DNA of 64,000 bases from Virgibacillus_O sediminis (GCF_042643265.1 NZ_JBHRRZ010000008.1:67147-131146); one strand, 5' to 3'; positions 41,551 to 51,837 are shown, numbered from the stretch's first letter. Made by a program: numbers and translations. Notes: a model not told the origin generated them from the sequence alone.

Positions 41551-42280
41551 ATCCTTCCACCTTTCTGCTTTATAACGTCCTCAAACATTTCCTATCGCTT
41601 TCACTCTTCTCAAATTATTCATCGGGTCCCAGATCGATAAAAGGTTATCCCAGGCTCTTCGATCTGAAAGTTCCTAGGGTTATAAACATTCCGACAATTT
41701 AAGCTAAAAAAATAATTCCTAATCCCCCCTTTGGTATTGATAGATAATTATGCAGTACAATTGATGTGTATAGTTGAGGAACTTGCACCGATTTGCAAGT
41801 TCCTCTTAATAATTATTTAGTGATTTGTGGCGGAAATAATTAAACTTGGGAGAAGATCTTTAGATAATCATAAGGCACAGCTTTTGAACCTGTTCCAGAT
41901 CATTAACCTCTCAAATAGATGCAAGGAGACAGCTTTTGCCCTTTAACTAGCAATTACAGATTTATTCAAGACTTTGGATCAACAGTTTTAAATATCTTGG
42001 ACATATGAAACATCCCGTTAAGCATCTACTCGCATTCCTCCTTCCTACTGGATCGGTACAGTCAATCGACCCCCCTCCCTTCTATGTGAATGGAAAATGA
42101 AAAAAGCACATTTAAACCTTTTGTTAATAAAAAAACTTTTTTGTTCCTTTGTTTATATAAAAATGGAAACGCTTACTTATATTGATTATTTTTACCATAC
42201 CATCAGTTTGGTTTGTTGTAAACTATTTTTTTAAAAAAAGAAAAATTTATTCCATTTTAAATCTCGTTGTCAGTGTAGAA
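41551..42280. other. 730-base gap with terminator and operator-like sites
   Basis: It separates the second PutP unit from the RpiR gene, both on the minus strand. A perfect hairpin GAGGAACTTGCA...GCAAGTTCCTC lies at 41776-41805. A cre-like TGGAAACGCTTACT is near 42163, and TGGTTTG-TTG-TAAACTA (42211-42227) resembles the palindrome before copy-1 reductase. These probably control the PutP operon and end the rpiR transcript. No gene was seen. Confidence 0.45.
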
Positions 42281-43147
42281 TTAATCTAATATAATACCTT
42301 TTTCTTTTAGAATACTAAATAGATCTTGAATTTTCGGTACTGATGTGTCGGATGTCCGTTTCCCTAATTCAACTACAATAGCCTCTATAAGTGTAATAAT
42401 GGGAATAACAGTAAAATATTTACCACTTAAGTCTAACCTCAAGATGACGTCTGCATATTCAGAAACTGGACAAGAAAGTTGATCAGTAATTAAAACAATT
42501 GGAATATCTCGTTCCTTTGCCACATTTGCTGCATCTATTGTACCTTGTAAATAATTAGAAAAAGCAAAAATAATAAGTACTTCATCTTGTTCACATTGTA
42601 AGATTCTATCAATCATTGCCTCACTATCATGACTTAACTGCTGAACATTGGGGTGGAATTCTATTAAAAGTGATTCCATGTAAATTGCTATACCCTTATA
42701 AGTTCGTAATCCCAATAGGTTTATTCTAGTTGCGCTATCAATCATATCCATTGCTAAGCTGAAATTTTCTATCAGTTGGGGAGTTATAGATTTTTCTATT
42801 AAATCAATTCCTTGTTGACCTCCAACTGAGAGAGGGGTATTAGAGTTGCTATCATCTGAAACAAACGATTTTTGGACATTTAACCACTTATTTGATTGAT
42901 TAACTTGAATTTGGTGAAATTCCTTCTTTAATTCAAAAAAGCTGTCATACCCTAAAGCCTTAATTAAACGCATTACTGTCGTTGTACCAACTCCTGCTCG
43001 GTCCGCTAATTCTTTAACGGTCAGTAATCCAATTTCCTTATAGTGCTCCAAAATGTAAGAACATAATTTTTCCTGTTTCTTTGGCAGTGAACTTTGGATA
43101 GATATTAATTTATCTATTATACTTTTACTTTCTTGCTGTCTACTCAT
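42281..43147 (-). CDS. RpiR/MurR-family regulator
   Basis: 288 residues. The N-terminal HTH_6 domain (about 1-80) contains LLTVKELADRAGVGTTTVMRLIKALGYDSFFELKKEF; the C-terminal half is a SIS domain (IFAFSNYLQGTIDAANVAKERDIPIVLITDQ) that usually binds a phosphosugar or related ligand. It lies upstream of the second imino-acid operon on the same strand and may regulate one or both PutP units. GGAAGG favours ATG 43147 over one 13 codons earlier. Confidence 0.85.
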   Translation of the reverse strand: MSRQQESKSIIDKLISIQSSLPKKQEKLCSYILEHYKEIGLLTVKELADRAGVGTTTVMRLIKALGYDSFFELKKEFHQIQVNQSNKWLNVQKSFVSDDSNSNTPLSVGGQQGIDLIEKSITPQLIENFSLAMDMIDSATRINLLGLRTYKGIAIYMESLLIEFHPNVQQLSHDSEAMIDRILQCEQDEVLIIFAFSNYLQGTIDAANVAKERDIPIVLITDQLSCPVSEYADVILRLDLSGKYFTVIPIITLIEAIVVELGKRTSDTSVPKIQDLFSILKEKGIILD

Positions 43148-43436
43148 AACAACCTTCCTTCTTCTTTTGATTTTGAGATAGTTCACTAAATAAAGCGAAT
43201 ACTAATTACAGTGTATGTTAATAATAACAGATTTAATTTTTGTAAAGAATTATTAATTTATATATTAGAAAAAATATTTGGTAAGATGGGAGGCTTGGTG
43301 CTTACCTAATCATCTCTGTTATGACTGAGAAACGGCCTGGAACTTCACTAGCAGAAAATTAAAATATGGTCATATGATGCTACTGCGAGGAACAAAGTAT
43401 AAGTAAAATTAACAGAAACAAACAATTTCATCTTAA

Positions 43437-43590
43437 AGGGGCTGTCTGTAAAAGTACACCTTTACGAACGGTCTAGGTAATCAACAAAACTAGCGAATTT
43501 CACGTTCGTAAAACACTCGAAATTAATTACGAACGTTCGCGGTTTCCTGTAGACCTTTACGAACAGATGGGCGTATAATTAAGGAAGAAT
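43437..43590. other. Probable res site of the serine recombinase
   Basis: Several copies of TTACGAAC or its complement occur in both orientations: CCTTTACGAAC (43460s and 43550s, direct), CACGTTCGTAA and TTACGAACGTTCG in between. The arrangement of spaced half-sites just upstream of a resolvase gene is that of a res or invertible-site region. A TATAAT at 43574-43579 would serve as -10 for the gene, allowing self-repression. Confidence 0.55.
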
Positions 43591-43618
43591 CTACCATTGA
43601 AAGAGAGGTTATTCTTTA

Positions 43619-44236
43619 ATGGAAGTAAGGCAGTATGGATATATACGGGTGAGCAGCAGAGACCAAAATGAAGAACGGCAGGTCGCAGCCATGAAAGAAC
43701 GGGGAATCAAGCAGCGGGATATCTTTATCGATAAAGTAAGTGGGAAGGACTTTGATAGGGAGCAGTACCAGCTATTAAAACGTATCCTTCGCCCGGGAGA
43801 TGTGCTGTACATCCATTCCCTCGATCGCTTCGGCCGAAATAAAGAGGAGATTGTACAGGAGTGGAATGCTATCACGAAAGAATTGCAAGCTGACATTGTC
43901 GTATTGGACATGCCGTTGCTTGATACCACTCAATACAAGGACAGCATGGGAACATTCATAGCGGATCTAGTCTTGCAAATCTTGTCCTGGATGGCCCAGG
44001 AAGAAAGAGACCGGATAAGAAAACGACAGCGGGAAGGAATTGATGTTGCAATAAAGCAGGGGAAACCTTTCGGGCGTCCTAAAGTGCAGATAACCGATAA
44101 ATTCATGGAAGCTTACGGAGAGTGGAAAAGGGGAGAGATTACAGCTATAGAAGCCATGCAACAGGCTGGGGTTAAAAAAACTACCTTTTACAAATTAGTA
44201 AGAGAGGCGGAGCACCCATCAACTCCCACTAACTGA
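43619..44236 (+). CDS. Serine recombinase (resolvase/invertase family)
   Basis: 205 residues. The catalytic domain starts YGYIRVSSRDQNEERQ with the nucleophilic serine in RVSSRDQ, then HSLDRFGRNKEEI and the long helix ILSWMAQEERDRIRKRQREGI. The C-terminal helix-turn-helix is KPFGRPKVQITDKF through ITAIEAMQQAGVKKTTFYKL. This is the small resolvase type of plasmids and Tn3-like elements. It marks the left edge of the defence island; no transposase accompanies it. Confidence 0.9.
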   Translation: MEVRQYGYIRVSSRDQNEERQVAAMKERGIKQRDIFIDKVSGKDFDREQYQLLKRILRPGDVLYIHSLDRFGRNKEEIVQEWNAITKELQADIVVLDMPLLDTTQYKDSMGTFIADLVLQILSWMAQEERDRIRKRQREGIDVAIKQGKPFGRPKVQITDKFMEAYGEWKRGEITAIEAMQQAGVKKTTFYKLVREAEHPSTPTN

Positions 44237-44313
44237 CTATGATAAATTATTAGCACTTTGGGTGGAAGCAGCTAAATTAAATAATCAGGGTGAATTAAAA
44301 AGGAAGGTGGAAT

Positions 44314-45054
44314 ATGCAAAAGTTTTCAAAAGAGGTTATTAACCAATTAAAGCATTATGTCTATATTTACTCAGACCCCGAGACCGATGACATTTTTTAT
44401 GTCGGAAAGGGTGTGGGCAATCGCGTATTTTCGCACTTAACCGATAATGAGGATGTAGAAAAGAGCCGCATGATTAAACGTATTCGGGACAGGGGACAAG
44501 AACCCAAAATCGAAATTCTTATTCACGGACTGGAAGATGACCATACAGCCCTGAAAGTTGAAGCTTCAGTGATAGACCTTATTGGAAAGGAGAAATTGAC
44601 GAATCGAGTGCGTGGTTTTCAGAGTGGTGTCTTTGGAAGAGTTAGCGTTAACCAATTAATCTCTCACTATGATCGGGAGCATGTCATCATCGATGAGTCT
44701 GTGATGTTAATCCGTTTAACCAAAGCTTTTCGTTATGATTTAACAGACATCGAATTATATGACGCAGTCAGGGGGGTATGGCGAATCGGGGATAATCGGG
44801 AAAAAGTAGATTATGCATTTGCAGTATTTGATGGTATTGTGCACGAAGTATATAAAGTGGAAGGCTGGTTTAAGGCGGGAAGTACCTTCAATACAAGAGG
44901 GAGGCTCGATAACGATTCCCGGTGGGAGTTCGTCGGTCATATCGCAGAGGATACCATGAGATCCAAATATTTGAGGAAATCGGTTGAACACTATCTGACA
45001 AGAGGTGCACAGAACCCGATTAAATACGTGAATGTATTGAACAAGTCTGTTTGA
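44314..45054 (+). CDS. GIY-YIG-domain protein of the COG3680/LEM3-like type
   Basis: 246 residues. The N-terminal 100 residues are a GIY-YIG-like domain: HYVYIYSDPETDDIFYVGKGVGNRVFSHL. In LEM3-like proteins this fold cleaves DNA. The C-terminal 140 residues (HVIIDESVMLIRLTKAFRYDLTD onwards) match the companion domain seen with this type. It may be a nuclease of the mobile or defence gene set. AAAGGAAGG precedes the ATG. Whether the active-site Tyr, Arg and Glu set is complete is not certain. Confidence 0.75.
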   Translation: MQKFSKEVINQLKHYVYIYSDPETDDIFYVGKGVGNRVFSHLTDNEDVEKSRMIKRIRDRGQEPKIEILIHGLEDDHTALKVEASVIDLIGKEKLTNRVRGFQSGVFGRVSVNQLISHYDREHVIIDESVMLIRLTKAFRYDLTDIELYDAVRGVWRIGDNREKVDYAFAVFDGIVHEVYKVEGWFKAGSTFNTRGRLDNDSRWEFVGHIAEDTMRSKYLRKSVEHYLTRGAQNPIKYVNVLNKSV

Positions 45055-45197
45055 ATTATTACTGCTTTGTAACATCTTGTTTGAACAGTTGTACCTTAAT
45101 TGTCCTGAGGGTGATGAGGAAAGAGGGAGGGTTCGGACTGCATCATGTTAGGGTATTGAGTTAATCACACAACAATGGAAGTTTTTCGGATACTGTA

Positions 45198-45227
45198 TAG
45201 GTCAACTACAGATTTGTAGTTGACCTA
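45198..45227. terminator. Bidirectional hairpin at the end of the hsd operon
   Basis: TAGGTCAACTACA (45198-45210) pairs perfectly with TGTAGTTGACCTA (45215-45227). It lies between the stops of the GIY-YIG gene and hsdR, but T runs are poor. Confidence 0.55.
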
Positions 45228-45248
45228 TGACTATATTTATTTTGGAAT

Positions 45249-48200
45249 TTATCTGAGCTCGTCATCTAAAGGTATAATGACTTCATCTAACATTTTTCTC
45301 CACTGACGTTTCATTTCTGGTCCGTACTTCAATGGTTTTGCATCAAGATTAACAGCTTTATACTTATCAAATTGCTTGCTGTTGAGGATGCCGCCAATAT
45401 TTGGAATAGGGTCGATTCCTATCAAGTATTGAATTGCAGATAGATGCAGCTCATTTTCTTCCACAAACCATGTATTTGCAAATTCTTCAATCGCTTTATT
45501 GCGTGCTTCAGTAAAAAATCCTCGTTTTACTATAAAAATATCTTCATCTGTATTTACTTCTTCGGCATCAATAGCATTTAAAATCGCACGGTATACATTC
45601 TTAACCATTTCTGATTTCTCTAGTTTCTGAAGTGCCTGTTCAATATCGTCACGAATATTTTTATTATTAGCTGAGTATGTTTCCAATAATTTATCAATGT
45701 AGGTTGAGTCTATATCATAAATCTTGATCGCATTGTCTCCATAGAATTCAATATCGGAGAAATCTGGTTCTGGTCCATCAATAATATTCTGGTCATCGAC
45801 TAGCGAACCTTTAATTGTGTTATATATGCCGATATATTCTTCTATCGTTCTTACTTGATTTTGAAGTGCTTCTGATTGTTCCATTTCATCGTTATATTCA
45901 TTATACGTTACTAACGCTTCGTAGGAATTATTAAGCTCTTGGAATGTCTTTACAAATTCAATCCGAGTATCAATAGGTGAGTGTTCATTAATATCGTTTG
46001 GATTTGGGACGACAGATTTTAATGTTTTATGGGCCTTTTTAAAACGTTTCTTTGACTCACCATATGTTGGATAAACAAGTGTAGACTCTTCTTGTTCTTG
46101 AGAATATAACTTCGTCGCTTCTTGTACATTCTGCTCCATAGTGTATGGCTTTCGAAAGGTTACTATTAACCCCTTTGTTTTTTCTGGGTATGTTCGATTG
46201 GTCCGAGAAAATGCTTGAATCAAATTGGCATAACTTAAATTCCGATCGACAAATAACGTTTGAATGGTTGGTGCATCAAAGCCCGTTAATAAGCGATCAA
46301 CAACGATGACAAGGTCAATTTGTTTTCCGAACTCCTTAAACTCTGCTTTCTTACGAGCCAAACGATTATTAATATCGCCATTATATCGTTCCATATCTTC
46401 TATGGACCATGCTGTATCGTAATAATCATTATAGTCCTTGATGATTTCTTTCATTTCATCTTGGTTTAGTGTGGCATTCTCTTCGTTTTCTTGTAACGAA
46501 TAGGTGATGGCAATCCGAGGAAAATCCGAGTCTTCAACCGTACGTCCTTTTCTTATGGGGTTATCAGCAAATTCTTCAGTCAACCACTCTGGATTTTTGG
46601 TCATTTCTTTGATTGCATGATAATAACGTTTCGCCATATCAATTGAACTTGTTGTTAATATGGCGGATTTTTGTGGTCGACCGTTTTGGAAGTCAAATTT
46701 CATATAAGCGTTATCTGGCCTGAAAATCTTATGAATGACCTTCTGGATATGTTCATCCCTTTCAAAAGAGGAGGGTTCAATATATTTTTCTTTTTCTATG
46801 CCATCCATTTGATCAATCAAGTCATTTATTTCATCATTAGTAGAATCAGCATATTTTTCATTGTTACGGAGTTGGTCAAAGATATAATTATTTAGTGATG
46901 TCGGTTCAATCGTATCTTCATGTTCTACTTGAAACCCTAAAACAGCGCCATCTTCTAGTGCGTTTTTAATCGTATAGGTATGCAGGACTTCTCCATATTG
47001 ATCACGAGTCGTGCGTGCTAATTGACCTTTCGCTTGCTTTTTATTGACATTGAAAATTGGCGTACCTGTAAAGCCGAACCAGGTGGAGTTTGGAAAGAAA
47101 TCTTTCATACTTTCCATTCCTTCCGCACTTAATGCACGATGACATTCATCCACGATAAAAACGATGTGTTGTCCTAGTAGTTTCTTAAAGCGTTGCGTAC
47201 CTTTTTTCTCTTCTACCTTTTGTGCATGGCGTAAAGCTGATTCTAGCTTTTGACGAGTCGTGATGATGACTGTATTTGAATTAGCGTCAGATAATAATGT
47301 ATTACTTAGTTCTTTTGCGCTGCCAGTTCCGACAATTAAGCTGTTAGAATGCGCATTACCAGAAGAGATGCCAGTATTAAATTCAGAAGCGAATTTAGTG
47401 AATTCAGAAGTAGTTTGGTTATCCAAATCTTTACGGTCAATCAGCATAATGGTACGGTCTACACCGGCTTTACGAGCTAATAACTTTGTAGAAACAAAAC
47501 TGGTTAATGTTTTCCCAGAACCAGTTGCATGCCAAACAAACCCAGACTCATGTTTCATGGCGGATTTATATAAGGCTTGAATTGCATGAATTTGATACGG
47601 CTGTAAAACCATTAATGTTTTATTATCATGGTCGTCACTCACAATCGTATAATCAGCAATTAACCGGTGGGCGTCTGGTATATTTAGGACCTGTTTTACA
47701 AATTCATAGAGATTTTCTACTTTTTTATTATCTGTCGTTCGCCAGCTAAAAAGAAATTTCTTATGCATATTTTTGGGCAATGCATTCGCAAAATAGCGGG
47801 TCGTTTGTTCATTAGAAACGACAAATAATTGCAGTGTAGAAAAGATATTCCCTCTAAACATGCCTTCTTCTGCATATTTCTTAATCTGATTATACGCTTG
47901 GAATACACCATCTTTGGCGCTAGCTTGTTTTAGTTCTAGTTGAACAATCGGTAAGCCATTGATTAAGAGAGTTACATCAAAGCGACGATCACGGTCATCC
48001 ACATTTGTTTTTTGTTTTGCAATTTGGTGAACGACTTCGTATGTAGAGATCCCACCACCAATATCTTGATTGGAATACAATACTAAGGCCATCGGACCTA
48101 AGGAAGCATTTTCCCGTTCAATGGTAATACGAGCAATTCCATTCTCCCCTTTGAGCCATCTTGCAGCATCAAAAGGGGTTTTTGTTTTTAATAACAGTTC

Positions 48201-48398
48201 TGTTTTAATCGTGTCAAATTCCTTATCTGTAATGGGATGCTCCCCAATTTCAGATAAGTTGTTTTGTGTAATGATTCTCCGTAAATTTTGCCAGAGGTCC
48301 TCTTCAGACTTTAAGTCAGGACGATAATTCCATTGATTATACCCTTCCCCTAATACTTCAATCAAACGACGTTCTACTTCTGCTTCATCGTTATGCAT
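45249..48398 (-). CDS. hsdR: Type I restriction endonuclease subunit R
   Basis: 1049 residues, full length. The N-terminal nuclease domain has D141, E155 and K157 (LINGLPIVQLELKQA). The SF2 translocase has Walker A ATGSGKT (291-297), DECH (417-420), GFTGTPIF and VVDRLLTGFDAPTIQTLFVDR, plus LIQAFSRTNRTYP. It cuts DNA lacking host methylation after translocation, in complex with HsdM and HsdS. It is the last gene of the minus-strand operon, 26 bases after hsdS. GAGGAGG precedes the ATG. Confidence 0.95.
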   Translation of the reverse strand: MHNDEAEVERRLIEVLGEGYNQWNYRPDLKSEEDLWQNLRRIITQNNLSEIGEHPITDKEFDTIKTELLLKTKTPFDAARWLKGENGIARITIERENASLGPMALVLYSNQDIGGGISTYEVVHQIAKQKTNVDDRDRRFDVTLLINGLPIVQLELKQASAKDGVFQAYNQIKKYAEEGMFRGNIFSTLQLFVVSNEQTTRYFANALPKNMHKKFLFSWRTTDNKKVENLYEFVKQVLNIPDAHRLIADYTIVSDDHDNKTLMVLQPYQIHAIQALYKSAMKHESGFVWHATGSGKTLTSFVSTKLLARKAGVDRTIMLIDRKDLDNQTTSEFTKFASEFNTGISSGNAHSNSLIVGTGSAKELSNTLLSDANSNTVIITTRQKLESALRHAQKVEEKKGTQRFKKLLGQHIVFIVDECHRALSAEGMESMKDFFPNSTWFGFTGTPIFNVNKKQAKGQLARTTRDQYGEVLHTYTIKNALEDGAVLGFQVEHEDTIEPTSLNNYIFDQLRNNEKYADSTNDEINDLIDQMDGIEKEKYIEPSSFERDEHIQKVIHKIFRPDNAYMKFDFQNGRPQKSAILTTSSIDMAKRYYHAIKEMTKNPEWLTEEFADNPIRKGRTVEDSDFPRIAITYSLQENEENATLNQDEMKEIIKDYNDYYDTAWSIEDMERYNGDINNRLARKKAEFKEFGKQIDLVIVVDRLLTGFDAPTIQTLFVDRNLSYANLIQAFSRTNRTYPEKTKGLIVTFRKPYTMEQNVQEATKLYSQEQEESTLVYPTYGESKKRFKKAHKTLKSVVPNPNDINEHSPIDTRIEFVKTFQELNNSYEALVTYNEYNDEMEQSEALQNQVRTIEEYIGIYNTIKGSLVDDQNIIDGPEPDFSDIEFYGDNAIKIYDIDSTYIDKLLETYSANNKNIRDDIEQALQKLEKSEMVKNVYRAILNAIDAEEVNTDEDIFIVKRGFFTEARNKAIEEFANTWFVEENELHLSAIQYLIGIDPIPNIGGILNSKQFDKYKAVNLDAKPLKYGPEMKRQWRKMLDEVIIPLDDELR

Positions 48399-48424
48399 TT
48401 TTCTTCCTCCTCTCTATTCAATAA

Positions 48425-49666
48425 TTAGACAAACATTTTTTGTAGAAATGCTTTTTTCGTATCTTTCAAGGCATCTAATTCACGTTGATGAAGAGTTACG
48501 AGGTGGTCGAGATTGGCGAAGAAATCACCTATTTTAGATTGTTCCTTCTTTTCAGGAACAACGATTCGCGTTCCTAATATCTCATCTTTATTCACAAATT
48601 TTGTAGCATTTCCCGTCGTCACTTTTTCAAAATAGCGTTGACTGTTTAATCTTTGCAACTGTAATTGAATAAATTTTGAATTTGCTTCATTGATTGGTGT
48701 AATTTTTAAGATATTCCAAGCAATCAAAAATTCCCTACTATCAGTTACAACAGCACTCGGGCCAATCGTTCCTATATTTGCAAAAAGAATATCATCTATA
48801 TCCGGGACATATTTAGGGAAATATTCTGAATATCGCTCTTTATCTAAATAACGAGCATCATCAAAAGAAATTGTTCCACTTGTAATATGTTTTGATTGTA
48901 GTACCTTTACTCCATTGTCCGAATATTCAACTTTGTCACCAGCAGTATTGATGCCTTGATATGCACTTTTGAGTAAATCCCTCAACTTTAGCTTTTTCCA
49001 ATCTCCAGTAAACCCCGGGAACCGAACCTCAGGCACGGACTCTCCTTCTTTTGGAAACATTTTTTGCAAGAATCCTTGTTTTGTTTGTTGAAGGGTGGTT
49101 AGTTCTTGTTCATGGATTGCTATCGAATCGTCAAGTTGTTTAAAAAGGTTTCCGATTTTGGTTTGTTCTTCTCCTGAAGGGATAGGAATAGGCATTTCAC
49201 GAAATACAGAATCTTTGATAGCAAACCTGTCTGACCTTGCACCAGAATCTCCATTTAATTTCATGAATCTATGCCAATTGTTACCTGAGAAGTAGTATTC
49301 TAAATATGTTTTATCAACGTCATGCGTATGGAATACATAATACAGTGGTGACATTACACCAGTTCTTCCTAACTTATTTCTCTTAATTGGACCTACTGGA
49401 GCAAAGTTAGAAATCCTTGGGTTATAAACAAAATAATCTGGGTGAACAATATAGTAACCATTTAAGTTCTTTTTGTTGGAAATATCTTTTTCAAAAAAAT
49501 CACGTTGGGTGATAATTCCAAACTCCGCTGAATTTGTAAGTGTTTCAGAGTAATTATTATCTTTATTCTTCTCAGTAACTTTTTCCGAAATCTCTCCTAA
49601 TTTATGCTGTTCCCACTTTCCAGTAAATCCCGGAAAGCGAATTTCTGGTGTCTGTTTATTTTCCAC
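48425..49666 (-). CDS. hsdS: Type I restriction specificity subunit S
   Basis: 413 residues with the usual twofold layout: two target-recognition domains each opened by a related motif (PEIRFPGFTGKWEQHKLGEI and VPEVRFPGFTGDWKKLKLRDL) and each followed by a conserved helix (NLFKQLDDSIAIHEQELTTLQQTKQGFLQKMF and DFFANLDHLVTLHQRELDAL). It sets the bipartite DNA target for methylation and cleavage. Its ATG overlaps the end of hsdM by 11 bases, so translation is coupled. Confidence 0.94.
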   Translation of the reverse strand: MENKQTPEIRFPGFTGKWEQHKLGEISEKVTEKNKDNNYSETLTNSAEFGIITQRDFFEKDISNKKNLNGYYIVHPDYFVYNPRISNFAPVGPIKRNKLGRTGVMSPLYYVFHTHDVDKTYLEYYFSGNNWHRFMKLNGDSGARSDRFAIKDSVFREMPIPIPSGEEQTKIGNLFKQLDDSIAIHEQELTTLQQTKQGFLQKMFPKEGESVPEVRFPGFTGDWKKLKLRDLLKSAYQGINTAGDKVEYSDNGVKVLQSKHITSGTISFDDARYLDKERYSEYFPKYVPDIDDILFANIGTIGPSAVVTDSREFLIAWNILKITPINEANSKFIQLQLQRLNSQRYFEKVTTGNATKFVNKDEILGTRIVVPEKKEQSKIGDFFANLDHLVTLHQRELDALKDTKKAFLQKMFV

Positions 49667-51248
49667 GATTAAACACCTCTAATGCACCTTTGATCCATTC
49701 TTCGTTTTCTTTATCAAATTGTAGCGAAGAAATTGTTTCATACAAGCTAGACTCAAGTTCTGCTTTTTCTTTTCGAATGTCTTGGATTGTTGAGCCAATT
49801 GCAGCCATGTCAACTGGCTCATCTTCTTCAAACGTATCAACGTAACGAGGAATATTCAAATTGTAATTATTCTCTTTGATTTCCTCAAAAGAAGCTAAGT
49901 GGGCATATTTCTCCACGTCTTCTCGGTTTTTATACGTTTCGACAACCTTATCAATATTTTCTTTCGTAAGTTTATTTTGGTTCTTTCCTTTTTCAAATTC
50001 TTTACTCGCATCAATAAATAATACATCACGATTATTGCGGTTTTTCTTTAAAATTATTACGGTTGTTGGAATGGATGTCCCGAAAAACAGGTTGGCTGGC
50101 ATGCCAATTACAGAATCAATACTTCCATCTTCCAGTAATTTCTTGCGGATTACACCTTCTGCAGCTCCACGGAACAATACACCATGTGGTAAGACGATTG
50201 CCATTGTTCCTGAATCTTTCAAATGATAGTAACCATGTAAAAGAAAGGCAAAATCTGCTTTCGATTTTGGTGCTAACTTCCCGTAACGATTGAAACGAGA
50301 ATCATCTAAAAACGATTTATCTGATGACCATTTTGCCGAGTAGGGTGGGTTCATCAAGACGGAATCAAAAGTGTAAGGCTCATCTGTTGGCCAATCTTTA
50401 TTCAATGTGTCTCCATTGCGCAGTCGCATATCTTCTTTTCGTACACCATGTAAGATTAAGTTCATTTTTGCTAGATTGTACGTTGTTGTATTTAGTTCTT
50501 GTCCATGATACTTCACACTTTCTGGATGATTAATATAGTTTCGTACATTCAGCATCAGTGAACCCGACCCCATCGTTGGGTCATATACACTTAACAATTT
50601 TTTATCCTCTTGACCGATTGCTACGATCTGGGCCATCATGTCCGATACTTTACTTGGTGTATAGAATTCGCCTGCTTTCTTTCCGGCCTCTGAAGCAAAT
50701 TCACCAATCAAGAATTCATAAGCATCCCCGATAACATCACCGTCATGTCCCATGACATCAACTTCACTTAGTTTCTTCAAGACGTCGGAGATGGTAATGT
50801 TTCGTTGTTGATCGTCTGAACCGAGTTTTTTGGAAGTCAAGTCTACATCATCAAATAATCCACTAAATTGGTCGTATTTCGTGGACAAATCAATAAAAGC
50901 TTTGTTCAGATCATTCAATTGAAATGTATTTTGTTTTGCTTGCTCAGCTAATACATTAAATAGATAGTCCGGTTCCATATGGTGGCCTAACGTATCGACT
51001 AATGTTTCAATCAAGTCATCTTTTACTTCTTCATCAGCTAATAAGTCCCGATATAATTGGGTTTGCTTTTCCTGCGTGTTATATTCTTCAGGTGATTCAT
51101 CTGCAATTTCAACAACTTTCACTAATAACTTGTCCGATAAGTACTTGTAGAAAATTAACCCTAGTAAGTAATCTTTGTATTCGGATGCATCCATTTTACT
51201 GCGTAAGCTATCTGCAGCGCTAAATAATTTTGAATTTAATTCTGACAT
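49656..51248 (-). CDS. hsdM: Type I restriction-modification methyltransferase subunit M
   Basis: 530 residues. The N-terminal helical domain is followed by the adenine-N6 methyltransferase core: GEFYTPSKVSDMMA, the SAM motif DPTMGSGS (223-230), GQELNTTTYNLAKMNLILHG and the catalytic NPPYS (300-304). It methylates the site defined by HsdS. The start has GAGG upstream and lies 22 bases after the half-HsdS gene. Confidence 0.95.
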   Translation of the reverse strand: MSELNSKLFSAADSLRSKMDASEYKDYLLGLIFYKYLSDKLLVKVVEIADESPEEYNTQEKQTQLYRDLLADEEVKDDLIETLVDTLGHHMEPDYLFNVLAEQAKQNTFQLNDLNKAFIDLSTKYDQFSGLFDDVDLTSKKLGSDDQQRNITISDVLKKLSEVDVMGHDGDVIGDAYEFLIGEFASEAGKKAGEFYTPSKVSDMMAQIVAIGQEDKKLLSVYDPTMGSGSLMLNVRNYINHPESVKYHGQELNTTTYNLAKMNLILHGVRKEDMRLRNGDTLNKDWPTDEPYTFDSVLMNPPYSAKWSSDKSFLDDSRFNRYGKLAPKSKADFAFLLHGYYHLKDSGTMAIVLPHGVLFRGAAEGVIRKKLLEDGSIDSVIGMPANLFFGTSIPTTVIILKKNRNNRDVLFIDASKEFEKGKNQNKLTKENIDKVVETYKNREDVEKYAHLASFEEIKENNYNLNIPRYVDTFEEDEPVDMAAIGSTIQDIRKEKAELESSLYETISSLQFDKENEEWIKGALEVFNRGK

Positions 51249-51270
51249 GTTATATTCCTCACTCTTCCTA

Positions 51271-51837
51271 TTATTGTTCTAATTTCTTCAGTGCTTCTAA
51301 ATATAGTTGCTCTTCAAGTTCTGTTTGTTTCTTTGCTAAAGCTTGGCGTTTCTTCAAATTTAGATAAGCTTTTCCTATCATTTGTTGTTTCTCCATGCTT
51401 GGTAGTTTCATATCCAAAGATTTAAGAATGGCTGGCGTTAATTTTCGTACAGTGCTTCCTTGCATGGATATCGCCATTTGCTTTTTCATGGAGTATGATT
51501 CATTCAACGCATAACAGAGATAGCTATGATCCAATTGCTGGTGTTTAATAATTAGATTAGCAAAGTTTTGGTTAATGATTTTCCCTTGATTTACATCACT
51601 TACCAGGGTAGCTTTTGAACTTACAAAGCTGAAAACAACTTCTCCATATCTACTTAGATAGCTGTCTTTGTCACTGGAATTTCTATTAGAGATACTAGCT
51701 TTTGAATCGAGGAATAAGCCATCCAAATCATTCGTTAAATCTTCGTATGTATAAGCAACTAAAGTGGGGTCATATTTCTCGTTTCCTCTAGAAAGGTTTC
51801 TTCCTATTTTAACTGTTACAATATCTTCAAGTTTCAT
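51271..51837 (-). CDS. Half-length HsdS-like protein
   Basis: 188 residues: one target-recognition domain only (KLEDIVTVKIGRNLSRGNEKY, GEVVFSFVSSKATLV, LCYALNESYSMKKQM, KLTPAILKSLDMKLPS) followed by the conserved helix MEKQQMIGKAYLNLKKRQAL. It is first in the hsd operon. Half-S proteins can dimerise to make a symmetric specificity unit or modulate the full HsdS, so it could give a second recognition site or control. The coding frame is intact with its own start. This is not a simple truncation of the downstream hsdS, as the sequences differ. Confidence 0.8.
   Translation of the reverse strand: MKLEDIVTVKIGRNLSRGNEKYDPTLVAYTYEDLTNDLDGLFLDSKASISNRNSSDKDSYLSRYGEVVFSFVSSKATLVSDVNQGKIINQNFANLIIKHQQLDHSYLCYALNESYSMKKQMAISMQGSTVRKLTPAILKSLDMKLPSMEKQQMIGKAYLNLKKRQALAKKQTELEEQLYLEALKKLEQ

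Noticed and set aside
43619..44236. A complete Tn3-like transposon around the resolvase
   Set aside because: No tnpA-type transposase and no matching terminal repeats were found in the surrounding sequence.
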